From: Paenisporosarcina cavernae | Lineage (GTDB): Bacteria; Bacillota; Bacilli; Bacillales_A; Planococcaceae | Direction of reading: 5' to 3' | Assembly (NCBI RefSeq): GCF_003595195.1 | Contig: NZ_CP032418.1 | Coordinates: forward strand, 694,501-758,500 | Length of the DNA: 64,000 bases | Part shown: in pieces, positions 46,834-56,040 of the stretch | Layout of the letters: each line of letters opens with the position of its first letter | Numbering within the stretch: the first letter of the stretch is position 1 | Translations under genes and position numbers: made by a program | Notes under the pieces: generated by a model | The model's database searches: none | Told to the model about the DNA's origin: nothing | Seen by the model: the letters and a program-made list of their open reading frames with translations, nothing else

Positions 46834-46971
46834 TTGAAGTATAAGTTATTTCGTGATATCTTTTACATGTGAAATAAATCACAACAAACATATACCCCTT
46901 TGTTTGAACGTGAACATTTCTCCCATCCCCTTTGTGAGAGTCGCATGAAAATGTGGCTCTTTTTTTTTTTT
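46834..46971 (+). ncRNA. Candidate small RNA between pepF and yjbH
   Basis: After the pepF terminator comes a second complete plus-strand terminator (stem AGAGTCGCAT / ATGTGGCTCT with G-U pairs, 46937-46960, then more than ten T) with no open frame in front. A possible SigA promoter, TTGAAG (46834-46839), 17 nt, TATCTT (46857-46862), would give a transcript of about 100 nt. Promoter match is moderate; the terminator is strong. Confidence 0.4.
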
Positions 46972-46994
46972 GCAAAAACTCTTGCGAAAAACCA

Positions 46995-47025
46995 CAAAAA
47001 AAGCCTTGAAGATTTACTCTTCAAG
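46995..47025 (-). terminator. Terminator of yjbIH
   Basis: Minus strand stem CTTGAAGA / TCTTCAAG then GCTTTTTTTG, just after the yjbH stop. Confidence 0.9.
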
Positions 47026-47033
47026 ACTCCCTA

Positions 47034-47837
47034 TCAAGCATATTTTTTAATTCGCCAATGTGTCGTTTCTGGCTGAGGAATTCGCTCCAACTGTTGAAGT
47101 AGTGTACGCTTCTTTAATTCCCGTTCTGCCATGTACGGCGTCACACCGTAAATAGCAGCTACTTCGTGCGTTGATAACGTCTCATACCGATCAAACAACT
47201 CATCTAACGTTGGCGGTTCTTTTTCCACTAATTCTTCATTCACCATTTCTTGCAAAATGTGCTTATACACGTCGAAATCATACGTTCCAGAAACCTTTAA
47301 TCCCTCATCCTCAATGTTTTCATTAAAAAACACCAACGTCGGAACTTCTGTCACTTCCATTTCACGCGTAATATATAAATCGCACTGAAAAGCGCGCGAT
47401 GCTTCATTCGACTTAAAGTCCGACTCAAACTCTTGTAAATCTAACTCAACGGTTTCAGCAATTTCCTTCAGAGCATTAAAATTAGTGCAACTTTTCGTAT
47501 TTAAAAAAATCTGCTCTTGTACTTTTTGTAAAAAACGCATCCCTGCACGTTTCCCTTGAAGCTCTGCTGCCTTTATCGCAACTGCTGGAAGGGCTGGGTG
47601 AGCATAATTATCTTCATCATCCGTCTTGCCCTTCGTCACTTTCGTATTGAGCGCACTAAGTCGCGTGCTAACCACAATACGTAGCGTAAAATACTGATCA
47701 TACTTCACTTGAAGCTTACGAAGAGTAGGCTGTAAGTCGAAACAATCCGCACATAAAGGATCGATAAAAGCATATAATTCCACAGGCTTCGTCGTTGATT
47801 GAACAAATTCTTCAGGCGGGATCTCTACGTTACTCAC
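47034..47837 (-). CDS. yjbH: YjbH/SpxH, ClpXP adaptor for Spx
   Basis: 267-residue DsbA-like thioredoxin-fold adaptor that delivers Spx to ClpXP. CxxC motif C29-A-D-C32 in IDPLCADCFDLQ. Start GTG 47837, preceded by GGAGGAG, overlaps the yjbI stop by 4 nt. The yjbI-yjbH pair on the strand opposite to spx-pepF is conserved in Bacillus. Confidence 0.93.
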   Translation of the reverse strand: MSNVEIPPEEFVQSTTKPVELYAFIDPLCADCFDLQPTLRKLQVKYDQYFTLRIVVSTRLSALNTKVTKGKTDDEDNYAHPALPAVAIKAAELQGKRAGMRFLQKVQEQIFLNTKSCTNFNALKEIAETVELDLQEFESDFKSNEASRAFQCDLYITREMEVTEVPTLVFFNENIEDEGLKVSGTYDFDVYKHILQEMVNEELVEKEPPTLDELFDRYETLSTHEVAAIYGVTPYMAERELKKRTLLQQLERIPQPETTHWRIKKYA

Positions 47838-48226
47838 TCCGTCTCCTCCTCCTGCCGGTTGGTCATATGATGCGCCGTTAAAACTAGTCGCTTATAAAAG
47901 AAATCACGGAACGTTCCATCGAGTTCTACCTCATCCATCGCCTCGCTCATACACTCAAGCCACGCTTGGGCACGACTAGGCGTAATAGGGAATGGCTTAT
48001 GTCTCGCACGCAACATCGGATGTCCGTGCTCTTCCGAATACAAATTAGGTCCACCTAAATACTGCGTCATAAACTGCTTCTGCTTGCGAGCAGTCTCCGT
48101 CAAATCATCTGGAAAAATAGGAGATAACAAAGGATGCTTCGCAACCTTGCTATAAAAAGTGTCAATCAGTAGGTGCAAGCGTTCTTCACCAATTTCCTCA
48201 AAAGGAATAACAGGTTTTCGGGTCAT
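47834..48226 (-). CDS. yjbI: Truncated hemoglobin (group II, YjbI)
   Basis: 130-residue 2-over-2 globin. Distal-pocket Tyr25 (FYSKV), proximal His76 (RARHKPFPI) and Trp89 mark group II truncated hemoglobins. B. subtilis YjbI binds oxygen and protects YjbH from oxidation, consistent with overlapping genes. AGAGGAG precedes ATG 48226. Confidence 0.92.
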   Translation of the reverse strand: MTRKPVIPFEEIGEERLHLLIDTFYSKVAKHPLLSPIFPDDLTETARKQKQFMTQYLGGPNLYSEEHGHPMLRARHKPFPITPSRAQAWLECMSEAMDEVELDGTFRDFFYKRLVLTAHHMTNRQEEETE

Positions 48227-48264
48227 GCTGATAACTCCTCTTTTTTAGCTGTAATCCCATTCTA

Positions 48265-48432
48265 TCAACGTTCCTGAACGAACTCAAGCCAATCGATTTC
48301 CTTGACAAATGCTAAAATGTCAATATCAGTAAGCCCGTTTTGTTTGGCAATGAAAGATCTCCGGGCTCCTCTAGGGTTACATTCTTTCGACAAGTAAAGC
48401 GAACACTGGGGACATTTTCCGCCAAGATCCAT
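48265..48432 (-). CDS. Unannotated 55-residue Cys-containing protein upstream of yjbI
   Basis: An open frame from ATG 48432 to TGA 48265 encodes MDLGGKCPQCSLYLSKECN at the start, a CPQC knuckle plus a third Cys at 18, followed by an amphipathic stretch ending IDWLEFVQER. Composition looks protein-like and it ends 38 nt before yjbI on the same strand, so it could lead the yjbI-yjbH operon. There is no good ribosome site before the ATG and an in-frame stop lies one codon upstream, so it may be a 5'-truncated remnant. I do not recognise it; a small zinc-ribbon protein is possible. Confidence 0.5.
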   Translation of the reverse strand: MDLGGKCPQCSLYLSKECNPRGARRSFIAKQNGLTDIDILAFVKEIDWLEFVQER

Positions 48433-48582
48433 CGTCTATGACTTAGTCTTACTTTCAAGTATCGTTCCAGTTGCAGACAGCTGTTCGCATTCTGTTAAAT
48501 AGTATAAACCTATTCTATTTCTATAATAATTAGGAAAAAATAGTTAATTAGTGTTGTTCGTCGTTATCTTGTACCTAGATAG

Positions 48583-48645
48583 TGTGCTATTTCAGGAGGT
48601 TCATGTGCGATACGGTAAGGGGATGTGCGATAAAGGTCAAAAATC
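48583..48645. repeat. Short 21-nt-period array (A6)
   Basis: TGTGC cores at 48583 (TGTGCTAT), 48604 (TGTGCGATA) and 48624 (TGTGCGATA), steps 21 and 20. It lies in the 48433-48737 gap between the lytic transglycosylase 3' end and the yjbI-side genes; nothing else was seen there apart from a terminator. Confidence 0.6.
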
Positions 48646-48680
48646 TATATTTTGAACAAAATGCGTATGATATTTCTAAA

Positions 48681-48713
48681 ATAAAAAAGAACCACTTGGA
48701 TGAAGTGGTCCTT
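48681..48713 (-). terminator. Terminator of the lytic transglycosylase gene
   Basis: Minus strand stem AAGGACCACTT / AAGTGGTTCTT then TTTTATTTTA. Confidence 0.85.
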
Positions 48714-48737
48714 ATTTTCATGAGGAGCTATATCTAA

Positions 48738-49385
48738 TTATCCTTGAAAATAGCCCATCACTTTTTGTACATATTGCTGTGTCTCTTTAAAGGGTGGAAT
48801 GCCATTATATTTACGTACATTTCCTGGCCCAGCATTATATGCAGCAAGTGCTGTTTCGACGTTTCCGTCAAATTGATTGAGCATTTGACGCAAATACTTT
48901 GACCCACCCATCACGTTTTCATACGGGTTAAAACGATTCTTTACACCTAAAAACTTTGCCGTTCCTGGCATTAATTGCATCAAGCCAGATGCACCAGCGT
49001 GGCTTTCGGCATTTGCATTAAAATTTGACTCTTGCTTAATGACGGATTCTATTAATTTTTCTGGTAAGTTATATTTCTTCGCCGCTTCTTGAATAATGGA
49101 TGTCAGATCAGACGGAACATTGGCCACTTTCTCAGTTGCATTTTCAACAAAATTCGTTAGTCCATTTTGAATGGAGAACTCGTTTAATGCACCTGACTGG
49201 ATACTCCCTAGTAACTGACTTACAGAAGAACTAGGTGTAGCAGAAGCGGACATTTCACTCATCATTTCCTGCAACATTTCCGTAAACATGGACGAATCAT
49301 TTGCTGAATCCGCTAATGTTTTGACAGATCCAAGCGTCTGCATCGCATTTATTTCCATTAAGGTTTTGATCGAAGAAAAGTTCAT
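48738..49385 (-). CDS. Lytic transglycosylase (SLT domain, YjbJ/CwlQ-like)
   Basis: 215 aa. The N-terminal half is Ser/Met-rich and low complexity; the C-terminal SLT domain has catalytic Glu in [10 protein letters not shown], then [16 protein letters not shown] and [16 protein letters not shown]. subtilis CwlQ (YjbJ), a muramidase/transglycosylase, occupies the same place between yjbI and yjbK. No classical signal peptide is visible. It starts 4 nt after the yjbK stop, so translation is coupled. Confidence 0.88.
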   Translation of the reverse strand: MNFSSIKTLMEINAMQTLGSVKTLADSANDSSMFTEMLQEMMSEMSASATPSSSVSQLLGSIQSGALNEFSIQNGLTNFVENATEKVANVPSDLTSIIQEAAKKYNLPEKLIESVIKQESNFNANAESHAGASGLMQLMPGTAKFLGVKNRFNPYENVMGGSKYLRQMLNQFDGNVETALAAYNAGPGNVRKYNGIPPFKETQQYVQKVMGYFQG

Positions 49386-49389
49386 CAGT

Positions 49390-49971
49390 TCACGTTCTTT
49401 CTGCCATTCGTTTCATTTCGTTATAGAACCTGGCAATTTTTTTATCGGTAGGGCGAGCCGGGATGTTTACGTCTTGTAAAAAAGAATCAAAAATTACCTG
49501 ACCTTCCAATTCATTCGTTGTTTCATATTCTACTTCAAAATCCTCTGTTTGACCATATATCGAATGGTCTAAAACGAGGAGTCCTCCGTGAAACTCCACT
49601 TCGAGCCGGTGAGTTTCCAACGAACCGACACAATCTAATCGTTCTGGTAAATGAAGAAATTCGGGATAGTCACGTGTGTTGACGTATCCTTGCGATAAAA
49701 TGATGCTTGCTTCATTCTCTGAAATCGTCACATTCGTTTCGTTCGAAACAGTCGTAGATATAGCTTCCTTAAACGTGAGTTCGCAATGATCCGCTTTTTG
49801 TCGTAATCGAAACGCTTGTTTTTTCTGTTTTAAAGGAACTGTTGGATGGTCGAAATACGTATTCACTTGCTTTATAGCATCCGATGTTGATTTCCCGATA
49901 AATGCTAACGCTCGTTTATATTCTTCGATCGTCAATAAATTCTTAAACTCAATTTCCGTTTCGTTTCCCAT
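49390..49971 (-). CDS. yjbK: CYTH domain protein (YjbK-like triphosphatase family)
   Basis: 193-residue CYTH/triphosphate tunnel protein with the N-terminal EIEFKN (ExExK) signature and alternating charged strands ([24 protein letters not shown]). Members hydrolyse inorganic triphosphate or bind nucleotide polyphosphates. GAGGTGATG sets the start at ATG 49971, seven codons inside the longest frame. First gene of yjbK-yjbJ. Confidence 0.85.
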   Translation of the reverse strand: MGNETEIEFKNLLTIEEYKRALAFIGKSTSDAIKQVNTYFDHPTVPLKQKKQAFRLRQKADHCELTFKEAISTTVSNETNVTISENEASIILSQGYVNTRDYPEFLHLPERLDCVGSLETHRLEVEFHGGLLVLDHSIYGQTEDFEVEYETTNELEGQVIFDSFLQDVNIPARPTDKKIARFYNEMKRMAERT

Positions 49972-50077
49972 CGTCATCACCTCTTCTTTCATTATCCCAA
50001 ATAATGTTGCAACTGCAACTGCTACAAAGCTGTGCTAAAATAAGGGTAAGTTTTGGAAGTGGAAGGATGACAAGATT

Positions 50078-50464
50078 TTGCGTAACACATATATCGTAGA
50101 TAGCGGTGTCCAAAAAGGGACATCGATTACATTTTTATTAACCGAAAAACCAACAACTGAGCAAGTAAAACCTGCAGGACAACTCATCACCGATTCAGAT
50201 GCACATTCATTTGTCTATTTACTAGATGAACAAGATGGTTACGGTTATGTTCAATTTCCCAAAAACGTCTGGGGACTACTCACCGAGCTTTTAAGAATCG
50301 AAGAAGACCCCTCGTTAGAATTTGGAGATCAAACATTTGTCCTCCATCAATTCCGAGAAGAACTCGAAATGCTTTTATATAACATTGAAGGCAACGAAAA
50401 TTACGGTGCTGACTTCACTAAAGAAGTCGAAACAATTTTTCAAGATTTCTACGAAAATGCATAG
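50078..50464 (+). CDS. yjbL: YjbL family protein (UPF0738)
   Basis: 128-residue soluble acidic protein starting RNTYIVDSGVQKGTSITFLL. It matches YjbL in size and position, divergent from yjbK and upstream of the alarmone synthetase. Start TTG 50078 after GGAAGGATG. No known function; the C-terminus is an acidic amphipathic helix (DFTKEVETIFQDFYENA). Confidence 0.78.
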   Translation: MRNTYIVDSGVQKGTSITFLLTEKPTTEQVKPAGQLITDSDAHSFVYLLDEQDGYGYVQFPKNVWGLLTELLRIEEDPSLEFGDQTFVLHQFREELEMLLYNIEGNENYGADFTKEVETIFQDFYENA

Positions 50465-50581
50465 TAATGAATATAGAGAGACTTTAGAAATTTTTGGAAA
50501 TAAATGATAAAATGCTAGTTACGAAACAGCACACATTCATTATTTACACAAAGTAGGATGAAGAAGTTAGGGGTTGACGTC

Positions 50582-51226
50582 ATGGGGCAATGGGAACGAT
50601 TTTTAGAACCATATAAACACGCGGTGGATGAACTGAAAGTAAAACTAAAAAGTATGCGGACACAATTCGAATTGGAAAATCGCACGTCACCTATCGAATT
50701 CGTGACGGGGCGAGTGAAACCGCTCGCGAGTATTTACGATAAAACGCTCGAAAAAGGAATTGCTTTTGAGCCCTCAGAGGAGTTAACGATGGAGATTCAA
50801 GATATTGCGGGCCTCCGAATGATGTGTCAATTCGTGGATGATATCGAAACCGTTGTAACGCTTATGCGTGAGCGAAATGATTTTCGAATTGTCGAAGAGC
50901 GCGATTATATTTCAAATAAAAAGCCTAGTGGCTACCGGTCGTATCATATGATTATCGAATATCCCGTTCAAACCATCCATGGTGAAAAGAAAATTCTAGC
51001 AGAAGTGCAAATTCGAACGCTTGCGATGAATTTTTGGGCTTCTATTGAACATTCGCTAAACTATAAGTACAAAGGGATTTTCCCAGAAGAAATTAAAAAT
51101 AGGTTACAATATGCCGCAGAAGCAGCGTTTCGCTTAGACGAAGAAATGTCCTTAATACGAGACGAAATCCAAGAAGCACAAAAATACTTTAGTGAATATA
51201 AAAAAGGCGGGTCGAATCGTTCATGA
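50582..51226 (+). CDS. relQ: Small alarmone synthetase RelQ (YjbM/SAS1)
   Basis: 214-residue (p)ppGpp synthetase with the RelA/SpoT synthetase domain only. Motifs [45 protein letters not shown] and [23 protein letters not shown]. No hydrolase or regulatory domain. ATG 50582 gives MGQWERFL, matching YjbM, and lies 9 nt from AGGGG; the ATG at 50558 adds eight residues with a weak ribosome site. Overlaps nadK by 4 nt. Confidence 0.94.
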   Translation: MGQWERFLEPYKHAVDELKVKLKSMRTQFELENRTSPIEFVTGRVKPLASIYDKTLEKGIAFEPSEELTMEIQDIAGLRMMCQFVDDIETVVTLMRERNDFRIVEERDYISNKKPSGYRSYHMIIEYPVQTIHGEKKILAEVQIRTLAMNFWASIEHSLNYKYKGIFPEEIKNRLQYAAEAAFRLDEEMSLIRDEIQEAQKYFSEYKKGGSNRS

Positions 51227-52026
51227 AATTTGCCATTCAATCACGAAATGATGATCAATCGAATGAATTAATGGAACGGGCCAAAACGTATTTAACGGAT
51301 TTTGGCTTAACGTTTGATGAAGAATCGCCTGATATCGTGTTATCTATTGGCGGGGATGGGACATTGTTGCATGCCTTTCATCGCTATGCAGATCAGCTCT
51401 CATCTGTAGCATTTGTGGGAATTCATACGGGACATTTAGGTTTTTATGCAGATTGGAAGCCAGATGAAATTGAGAAATTAGTGATCTCTATTGCGAAGCA
51501 TGAATACAATGTCATTGAGTATCCGCTTTTAGAAGCGACCATCCATTACTGCGGAGAAGAAGAAAGTTCCACTTATTTAGCGCTGAATGAGTCCACGATT
51601 AAATCGCCAGATGTCACGTTAGTGATGGATGTCGAGCTAAATGGCAGTCATTTTGAACGCTTCCGTGGAGACGGCTTATGTATGTCTACTCCATCTGGAA
51701 GTACCGCATACAACAAAGCACTTGGTGGAGCTGTGATTCATCCTGCACTTGAAGCGATTCAGTTAACGGAAATGGCGTCGATTAATAATCGAGTTTTCCG
51801 TACGGTCGGTTCATCGCTTGTATTACCAGCTCATCACGCTTGCGTGTTAAAGCCGGTGAAGGCAGCAGATTTTATGGTCACCATCGATCAACTACATTTA
51901 CTGCATAAAGACGTGAAGTCTATCGAATATCGCGTCGCAAAAGAAAAAGTGCGTTTTGCACGTTTCCGTCCATTCCCATTTTGGAAACGAGTACATGATT
52001 CGTTTATCGACGGGTTTGAAGCGTAA
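51223..52026 (+). CDS. nadK: NAD kinase
   Basis: 267-residue ATP-NAD kinase making NADP. GGDGT motif at 43-47, the NE(S/T) motif in ALNESTIK, and the glycine-rich [26 protein letters not shown] overlap with relQ and one-base overlap with the pseudouridine synthase, forming the conserved yjbM-yjbN-yjbO unit. Confidence 0.96.
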   Translation: MKFAIQSRNDDQSNELMERAKTYLTDFGLTFDEESPDIVLSIGGDGTLLHAFHRYADQLSSVAFVGIHTGHLGFYADWKPDEIEKLVISIAKHEYNVIEYPLLEATIHYCGEEESSTYLALNESTIKSPDVTLVMDVELNGSHFERFRGDGLCMSTPSGSTAYNKALGGAVIHPALEAIQLTEMASINNRVFRTVGSSLVLPAHHACVLKPVKAADFMVTIDQLHLLHKDVKSIEYRVAKEKVRFARFRPFPFWKRVHDSFIDGFEA

Positions 52027-52889
52027 TGAAGTTACGTTATACAGCACCGCAGGAAATGCTTGTAAAAGAAGCAATCACTGCACTAGGAATTTCGAAACGA
52101 GCACTAACAGCAATTAAATACGAGGGTGGCAGCATTCTCGTTAATGGAGAAGAGAAAACGGTCCGACACGTCTTGCAAAAGGCGGACGTCGTGACCGTTC
52201 TTTTTCCGAAAGAAGTGCCAAGTGAGGGTATTCCACTTGAACATGGCCCCATCGAAATCGTTTACGAAGATCCCTATTTACTTATTATCAATAAACCGGC
52301 TAATCAGCGGTCCATCCCTTCGATTGACGCTCCGAACGGTAGTTTAGCGAGTCAAGTGCTCGGTTATTACAACAGGCAAGGCATTGAAGCGACGATTCAT
52401 ATTGTCACGAGACTCGATCGTGATACCACAGGTCTAGTATGTCTTGCGAAGCATCGCCACATTCACTTTCTCCTAGGTAACCAGACTTTACACAAGGAAT
52501 ACCGAGCATTTATTTCCGGGGAAATGACCACCAATCGACAAATTACGCTTCCTATTGGTCGAAAAGACGGGAGTATTATCGAACGGACGGTGCGTGAAGA
52601 CGGTCAATATGCTCGAACGGACATTGAAATCGTCGAGCGTCATGCTAGTTGGACAGACATCACCTGCACACTCCGAACTGGGCGCACACATCAAATTCGT
52701 GTGCACCTTTCGGCAATTGGCCACGCTTTAATCGGGGATGAGTTGTATGGGGGTCCAACAGAACATGTGCGCCGGCAAGCACTTCATTGCCAAAGGCTGC
52801 AGTTTACACATCCAATTACTGGTGAGTTGCTTAAAATTACGAGCGAATTGCCAGCGGACATGCTACACTTTAAGCATTATCACGGTTAG
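52026..52889 (+). CDS. yjbO: RluD-family 23S/tRNA pseudouridine synthase (YjbO)
   Basis: 287 aa with an N-terminal S4-like segment (residues 1-60) and the RsuA/RluD catalytic domain. Catalytic Asp in TRLDRDTTGLV, followed by GRTHQIRVH. It isomerises specific uridines in RNA; the target is unknown. One-base overlap with nadK. Confidence 0.92.
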   Translation: MKLRYTAPQEMLVKEAITALGISKRALTAIKYEGGSILVNGEEKTVRHVLQKADVVTVLFPKEVPSEGIPLEHGPIEIVYEDPYLLIINKPANQRSIPSIDAPNGSLASQVLGYYNRQGIEATIHIVTRLDRDTTGLVCLAKHRHIHFLLGNQTLHKEYRAFISGEMTTNRQITLPIGRKDGSIIERTVREDGQYARTDIEIVERHASWTDITCTLRTGRTHQIRVHLSAIGHALIGDELYGGPTEHVRRQALHCQRLQFTHPITGELLKITSELPADMLHFKHYHG

Positions 52890-52903
52890 AGGAGGGGCGC
52901 GAG

Positions 52904-54274
52904 ATGGAGGAGAGAAACCGAGAGGAAGAATCTCAGATTGTGACGGATGCACTGATCGCGCTTCTCGAGGCGGAACAGATGGAGGAATTCCGTGCAGAGT
53001 TTTTGGCACAGCATCCATATGATCAAGCGCAAGTGTTTGAGGAAGTTGGGGCAGAAAAGCGTCAGCTAATTTATCAGTATTTGTCACCAAAAGAGATGGC
53101 GGAAATTTTCCAAGCGATCGATTTGGATGATGATGAATATGAACCGTTTTTAAATGAAATGGAAACAACGTATGCCGCGGAAATGCTCGGGGAGATGTAC
53201 ACCGATGACGCGGTGGACGTATTAAATGAGTTAGATAAGAACCAAGTCGTGAGCTACTTGACGATTATGGATAAGGATTCGGCGCAGGAAATCAAAGATT
53301 TGCTGCATTACGAAGACTACACAGCCGGTTCCATTATGACGACGGAATACGTGGCGATTCCTGCAAATTCGACGGTGCGATCTGCGATGACGATATTGCG
53401 AAATGCAGCGCCAGAAGCGGAGACAATTTACTACATTTTCGTCGTAAGCGAAGACAATGTGTTAGTGGGCGTGGTGTCTCTTCGTGATTTAATCGTAGCG
53501 GATGAAGACACGCTCATTCGTTCGATCATGAATGAACGTGTTGTCAGTGTTTCCGTTTCAGAGGATCAGGAAAATGTCGCGCGCATGATGAAAGACTATG
53601 ATTTCCTAGCGATGCCGGTTGTGGATTTTCAAGATCACTTACTCGGGATTATCACGGTCGATGATATTTTAGACGTATTAGAAGAAGAAGCGAGCGATGA
53701 CTATTCGAAATTCGCCGCCGTTTCGGAAATGGATACGTTTGATAAAGGTCCATTCACTGCAGCGAAAAAACGACTGCCGTGGCTGATTATTCTACTATTT
53801 TTAGGAATGTTGACTGCTAATCTCATGAATATTTTTAAAGCAACACTCGATCAAGCAGCGGTGCTGGCTGTTTTTATCCCACTAATTGCTGGAATGGCAG
53901 GGAACAGTGGTACACAAGCGCTGGCGGTTGCGGTTCGCGGGATTGCAACAGGCGACATTGAGGAAGAAAGTAAAATGAGTTTAATGGTTCGAGAAGCTGG
54001 GACAGGTTTGATCACAGGATTTGTTTCTGCACTTTTTGTCATTGGACTTGTGTATTTTTGGCAGCATGAGTTGTTGCTAGGTTTGTTAGTAGGAGCAGCG
54101 ATTTTTGGATCGATTTTTATCGCGACTCTTGCGGGATCGTTCATTCCGTTATTGATACATCGAATGAATATTGACCCAGCGGTTGCGTCTGGCCCGTTTA
54201 TCACAACGCTCAATGACATTATAAGTATTTTGATATATCTAGGGCTTGCAACGTTGTTTATTAGCCAACTATAG
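52904..54274 (+). CDS. mgtE: MgtE family magnesium transporter
   Basis: 456-residue Mg2+ channel. Cytoplasmic N-domain of short helical repeats (about 1-130), a CBS-domain pair (about 135-255), and five C-terminal transmembrane helices with AGMAGNSGTQALAVAVRGIATGDI around the selectivity region. GGAGGGGCG before ATG 52904, 14 nt after yjbO, leaves no room for an M-box leader, so it is read from the relQ operon. Confidence 0.94.
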   Translation: MEERNREEESQIVTDALIALLEAEQMEEFRAEFLAQHPYDQAQVFEEVGAEKRQLIYQYLSPKEMAEIFQAIDLDDDEYEPFLNEMETTYAAEMLGEMYTDDAVDVLNELDKNQVVSYLTIMDKDSAQEIKDLLHYEDYTAGSIMTTEYVAIPANSTVRSAMTILRNAAPEAETIYYIFVVSEDNVLVGVVSLRDLIVADEDTLIRSIMNERVVSVSVSEDQENVARMMKDYDFLAMPVVDFQDHLLGIITVDDILDVLEEEASDDYSKFAAVSEMDTFDKGPFTAAKKRLPWLIILLFLGMLTANLMNIFKATLDQAAVLAVFIPLIAGMAGNSGTQALAVAVRGIATGDIEEESKMSLMVREAGTGLITGFVSALFVIGLVYFWQHELLLGLLVGAAIFGSIFIATLAGSFIPLLIHRMNIDPAVASGPFITTLNDIISILIYLGLATLFISQL

Positions 54275-54302
54275 AAAAGTGTATTTGCACTTTTCTTTTT
54301 TA
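54274..54302 (+). terminator. Terminator after mgtE
   Basis: Stem GAAAAGTG / CACTTTTC followed by TTTTTT. Its right arm overlaps the fabI -35. Confidence 0.88.
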
Positions 54303-54329
54303 TTCGTTACTATTAGTACCAGATACTAA
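54285..54329 (+). promoter_or_regulatory. fabI promoter with FapR operator
   Basis: TTGCAC (54285-54290), 17-nt spacer, TACTAT (54308-54313), then TTAGTACCAGATACTAA (54313-54329), a near-perfect FapR box placed as in front of fabHF. Confidence 0.93.
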
Positions 54330-54358
54330 TAACTTGTCTTACAGATGGAGGAAACGAC

Positions 54359-55126
54359 ATGTTCACTTTAGAAGGAAAAACGTTCGTTATTATGGGAGTT
54401 GCTAATAAGCGGAGTATTGCTTGGGGCATTGCACAATCGCTTGATAAAGCAGGCGCTAATTTGATCTTTACGTATGCAGGACAACGATTTGAAAAACCTG
54501 TGCGTGATTTAGTAGAAACACTAGAAGGCAAACACGACCTTTTATTGCCATGTGACGTGACAAACGATGAGGACGTCAAAGCGTGTTTTGATGAAATCGG
54601 AAAGCGCGTAGGGAAAATTGACGGTTTAGCGCACTGCATCGCTTTTGCAAAAACAGAAGAATTGTCCGGCAATTTCAGCGACACAAGCCGCGAAGGATTT
54701 TTGTTGGCGCATAACATTAGCTCATTTTCGTTAACAGTTGTCGCGAAACACGCGAAACCCCTCATGACAGAAGGTGGTAGCATCGTCACTTTGACGTATT
54801 TAGGTGGCGAGCGCGTTGTGCCAAACTACAATATTATGGGCGTGGCAAAAGCATCGCTTGATATGTCAGTGCGTTACTTAGCAAATGACCTTGGCCAACA
54901 TAACATTCGAGTGAATGCGATTTCTGCAGGACCAATCCGTACACTTTCTGCAAAAGGTGTCAGCGATTTTAACAGCGTTCTAAAAGAAATCGAAGAACGC
55001 GCGCCACTTCGACGCAACACGACACAAGAAGAAGTTGGCGATACGGCATTATTCTTGTTTAGTCATCTATCTCGCGGTATTACAGGAGAAACAATCCACT
55101 GCGACAGCGGCTATCACATTTTGTAA
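54359..55126 (+). CDS. fabI: Enoyl-ACP reductase FabI
   Basis: 255-residue short-chain dehydrogenase-type enoyl reductase for the last step of fatty acid elongation. N-terminal nucleotide motif GVANKRSIAWGIAQ and catalytic Tyr-x6-Lys in NYNIMGVAKASLD. ATG 54359 after TGGAGG. Monocistronic between the mgtE terminator and cotO, FapR-controlled like fabHF. Confidence 0.96.
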   Translation: MFTLEGKTFVIMGVANKRSIAWGIAQSLDKAGANLIFTYAGQRFEKPVRDLVETLEGKHDLLLPCDVTNDEDVKACFDEIGKRVGKIDGLAHCIAFAKTEELSGNFSDTSREGFLLAHNISSFSLTVVAKHAKPLMTEGGSIVTLTYLGGERVVPNYNIMGVAKASLDMSVRYLANDLGQHNIRVNAISAGPIRTLSAKGVSDFNSVLKEIEERAPLRRNTTQEEVGDTALFLFSHLSRGITGETIHCDSGYHIL

Positions 55127-55162
55127 AACACGCGCATACCCTACAGAAAAAGGAGTATGCCC

Positions 55163-55510
55163 ATGAACAATCCTGTCCTCTACGTCAAAAGTCCACCCGT
55201 CCATCATCTGCCAAAAGCTGCACGTGTGAAGGACACTTTGGTCAATGAAAACCTAGAAAGGCAAGACGATGTGATTGATTTAATGGAAAAGCGGCTCGCT
55301 TATTTTACGACCGATTTTAACCGCCGAGCTTACGGGGACATCACGCTCGTTATGCAAAATGAGGAGCGAATTAGCGGGAAAGTGCTTGGGATCGAACCCG
55401 GTGCGGTGCAGTTTGAAAGTGGCGAAACGCAGTTAACGCTCGACAGTGCCGACATCCTTGAAATCGAGTGGTTAGGAAAACCTTTTCCACTGAGAGTAGG
55501 AAACAATTAA
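55163..55510 (+). CDS. cotO: Spore coat protein CotO
   Basis: 115-residue CotO-family protein: a proline-rich basic N-terminus (YVKSPPVHHLPKAARVKDT), a middle helix (LMEKRLAYFTTDFNRRAY) and a C-terminal beta-rich Sm-like segment (LVMQNEERISGKVLGIEPGAVQF). Position after fabI and near cotZ equals B. subtilis yjbW-yjbX. AAAGGAG is 7 nt before ATG 55163; ATG 55157 is too close. It is a late-sporulation coat morphogen. Confidence 0.84.
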   Translation: MNNPVLYVKSPPVHHLPKAARVKDTLVNENLERQDDVIDLMEKRLAYFTTDFNRRAYGDITLVMQNEERISGKVLGIEPGAVQFESGETQLTLDSADILEIEWLGKPFPLRVGNN

Positions 55511-55520
55511 ATCAGTTTCG

Positions 55521-55548
55521 AATGGCCACTTACAAGTGGTCATTTTTT
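55521..55548 (+). terminator. Terminator after cotO
   Basis: Stem AATGGCCACTT / AAGTGGTCATT followed by TTTTT. Confidence 0.9.
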
Positions 55549-55593
55549 TGTGGAGAATAATTCTTGAATCGGGCGTTTTAGCAAAAAGGTGGA

Positions 55594-55677
55594 GTATTTC
55601 GTGACGTTTTCAGAGAATATCATGACAAAATCGTTGTATTCCAAGACATTTTGGCAACATCTCGTGATATTATCCAA
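55594..55677. repeat. 21-nt-period array (A7, block 1)
   Basis: Units begin at 55594 (GTATTTCG), 55615 (GAATATCA), 55636 (GTATTCCA) and 55657 (ACATCTCG), all exactly 21 nt apart, each containing a GACATTTT-like segment nine bases in. It lies between the convergent cotO and cotZ genes. Confidence 0.85.
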
Positions 55678-55745
55678 AAAAAGTAAATTGCTAACTAGAC
55701 TTGTCCGAAATTTTTCTTCTATACATTATGCTCTTCAGCCTTCCA

Positions 55746-55872
55746 TAGGTTCGCGACATTTTTGAGGTATTCCGATACATTATCAATGAATTCCAGGACA
55801 AAATCGTCGTATTTCGAGACATTTTGCCATCAAACGGAGACATTTTCGCAACATCTCGCGAATTTATCCAAA
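55746..55872. repeat. 21-nt-period array (A7, block 2)
   Basis: Units at 55746 (weak), 55767, 55788, 55809, 55830 and 55851 in exact 21-nt register. Units 55767-55809 and 55851 correspond in order to block 1 (GTATTCCG, GAATTCCA, GTATTTCG, ACATCTCG), with one extra unit at 55830, so one block derives from the other. An overlapping 65-codon frame is an artefact of the repeats. Confidence 0.85.
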
Positions 55873-56040
55873 AATTTCCAAAATATCGGTAAAAAAGCTT
55901 TCCTTCTATTCCACTCTTTCTTTCCCATCAGTTATACAATTTTTCCTCACTTCCACTAGTATTTATCCGTTTAAGAAACAAATACTAATCAAGTGAAGAT
56001 TCCTACTCTCAATTAAAACACCGTTTCGCGCCCCAATATT

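Noticed and set aside
48635-48645. AAGGTCAAA as a CtsR operator
   Set aside because: Only one heptad is present; CtsR boxes need two copies separated by three bases, as at 26864.
55762-55959. 65-codon plus-strand frame between cotO and cotZ
   Set aside because: Produced by array A7; no ribosome site and a composition unlike the neighbouring proteins.
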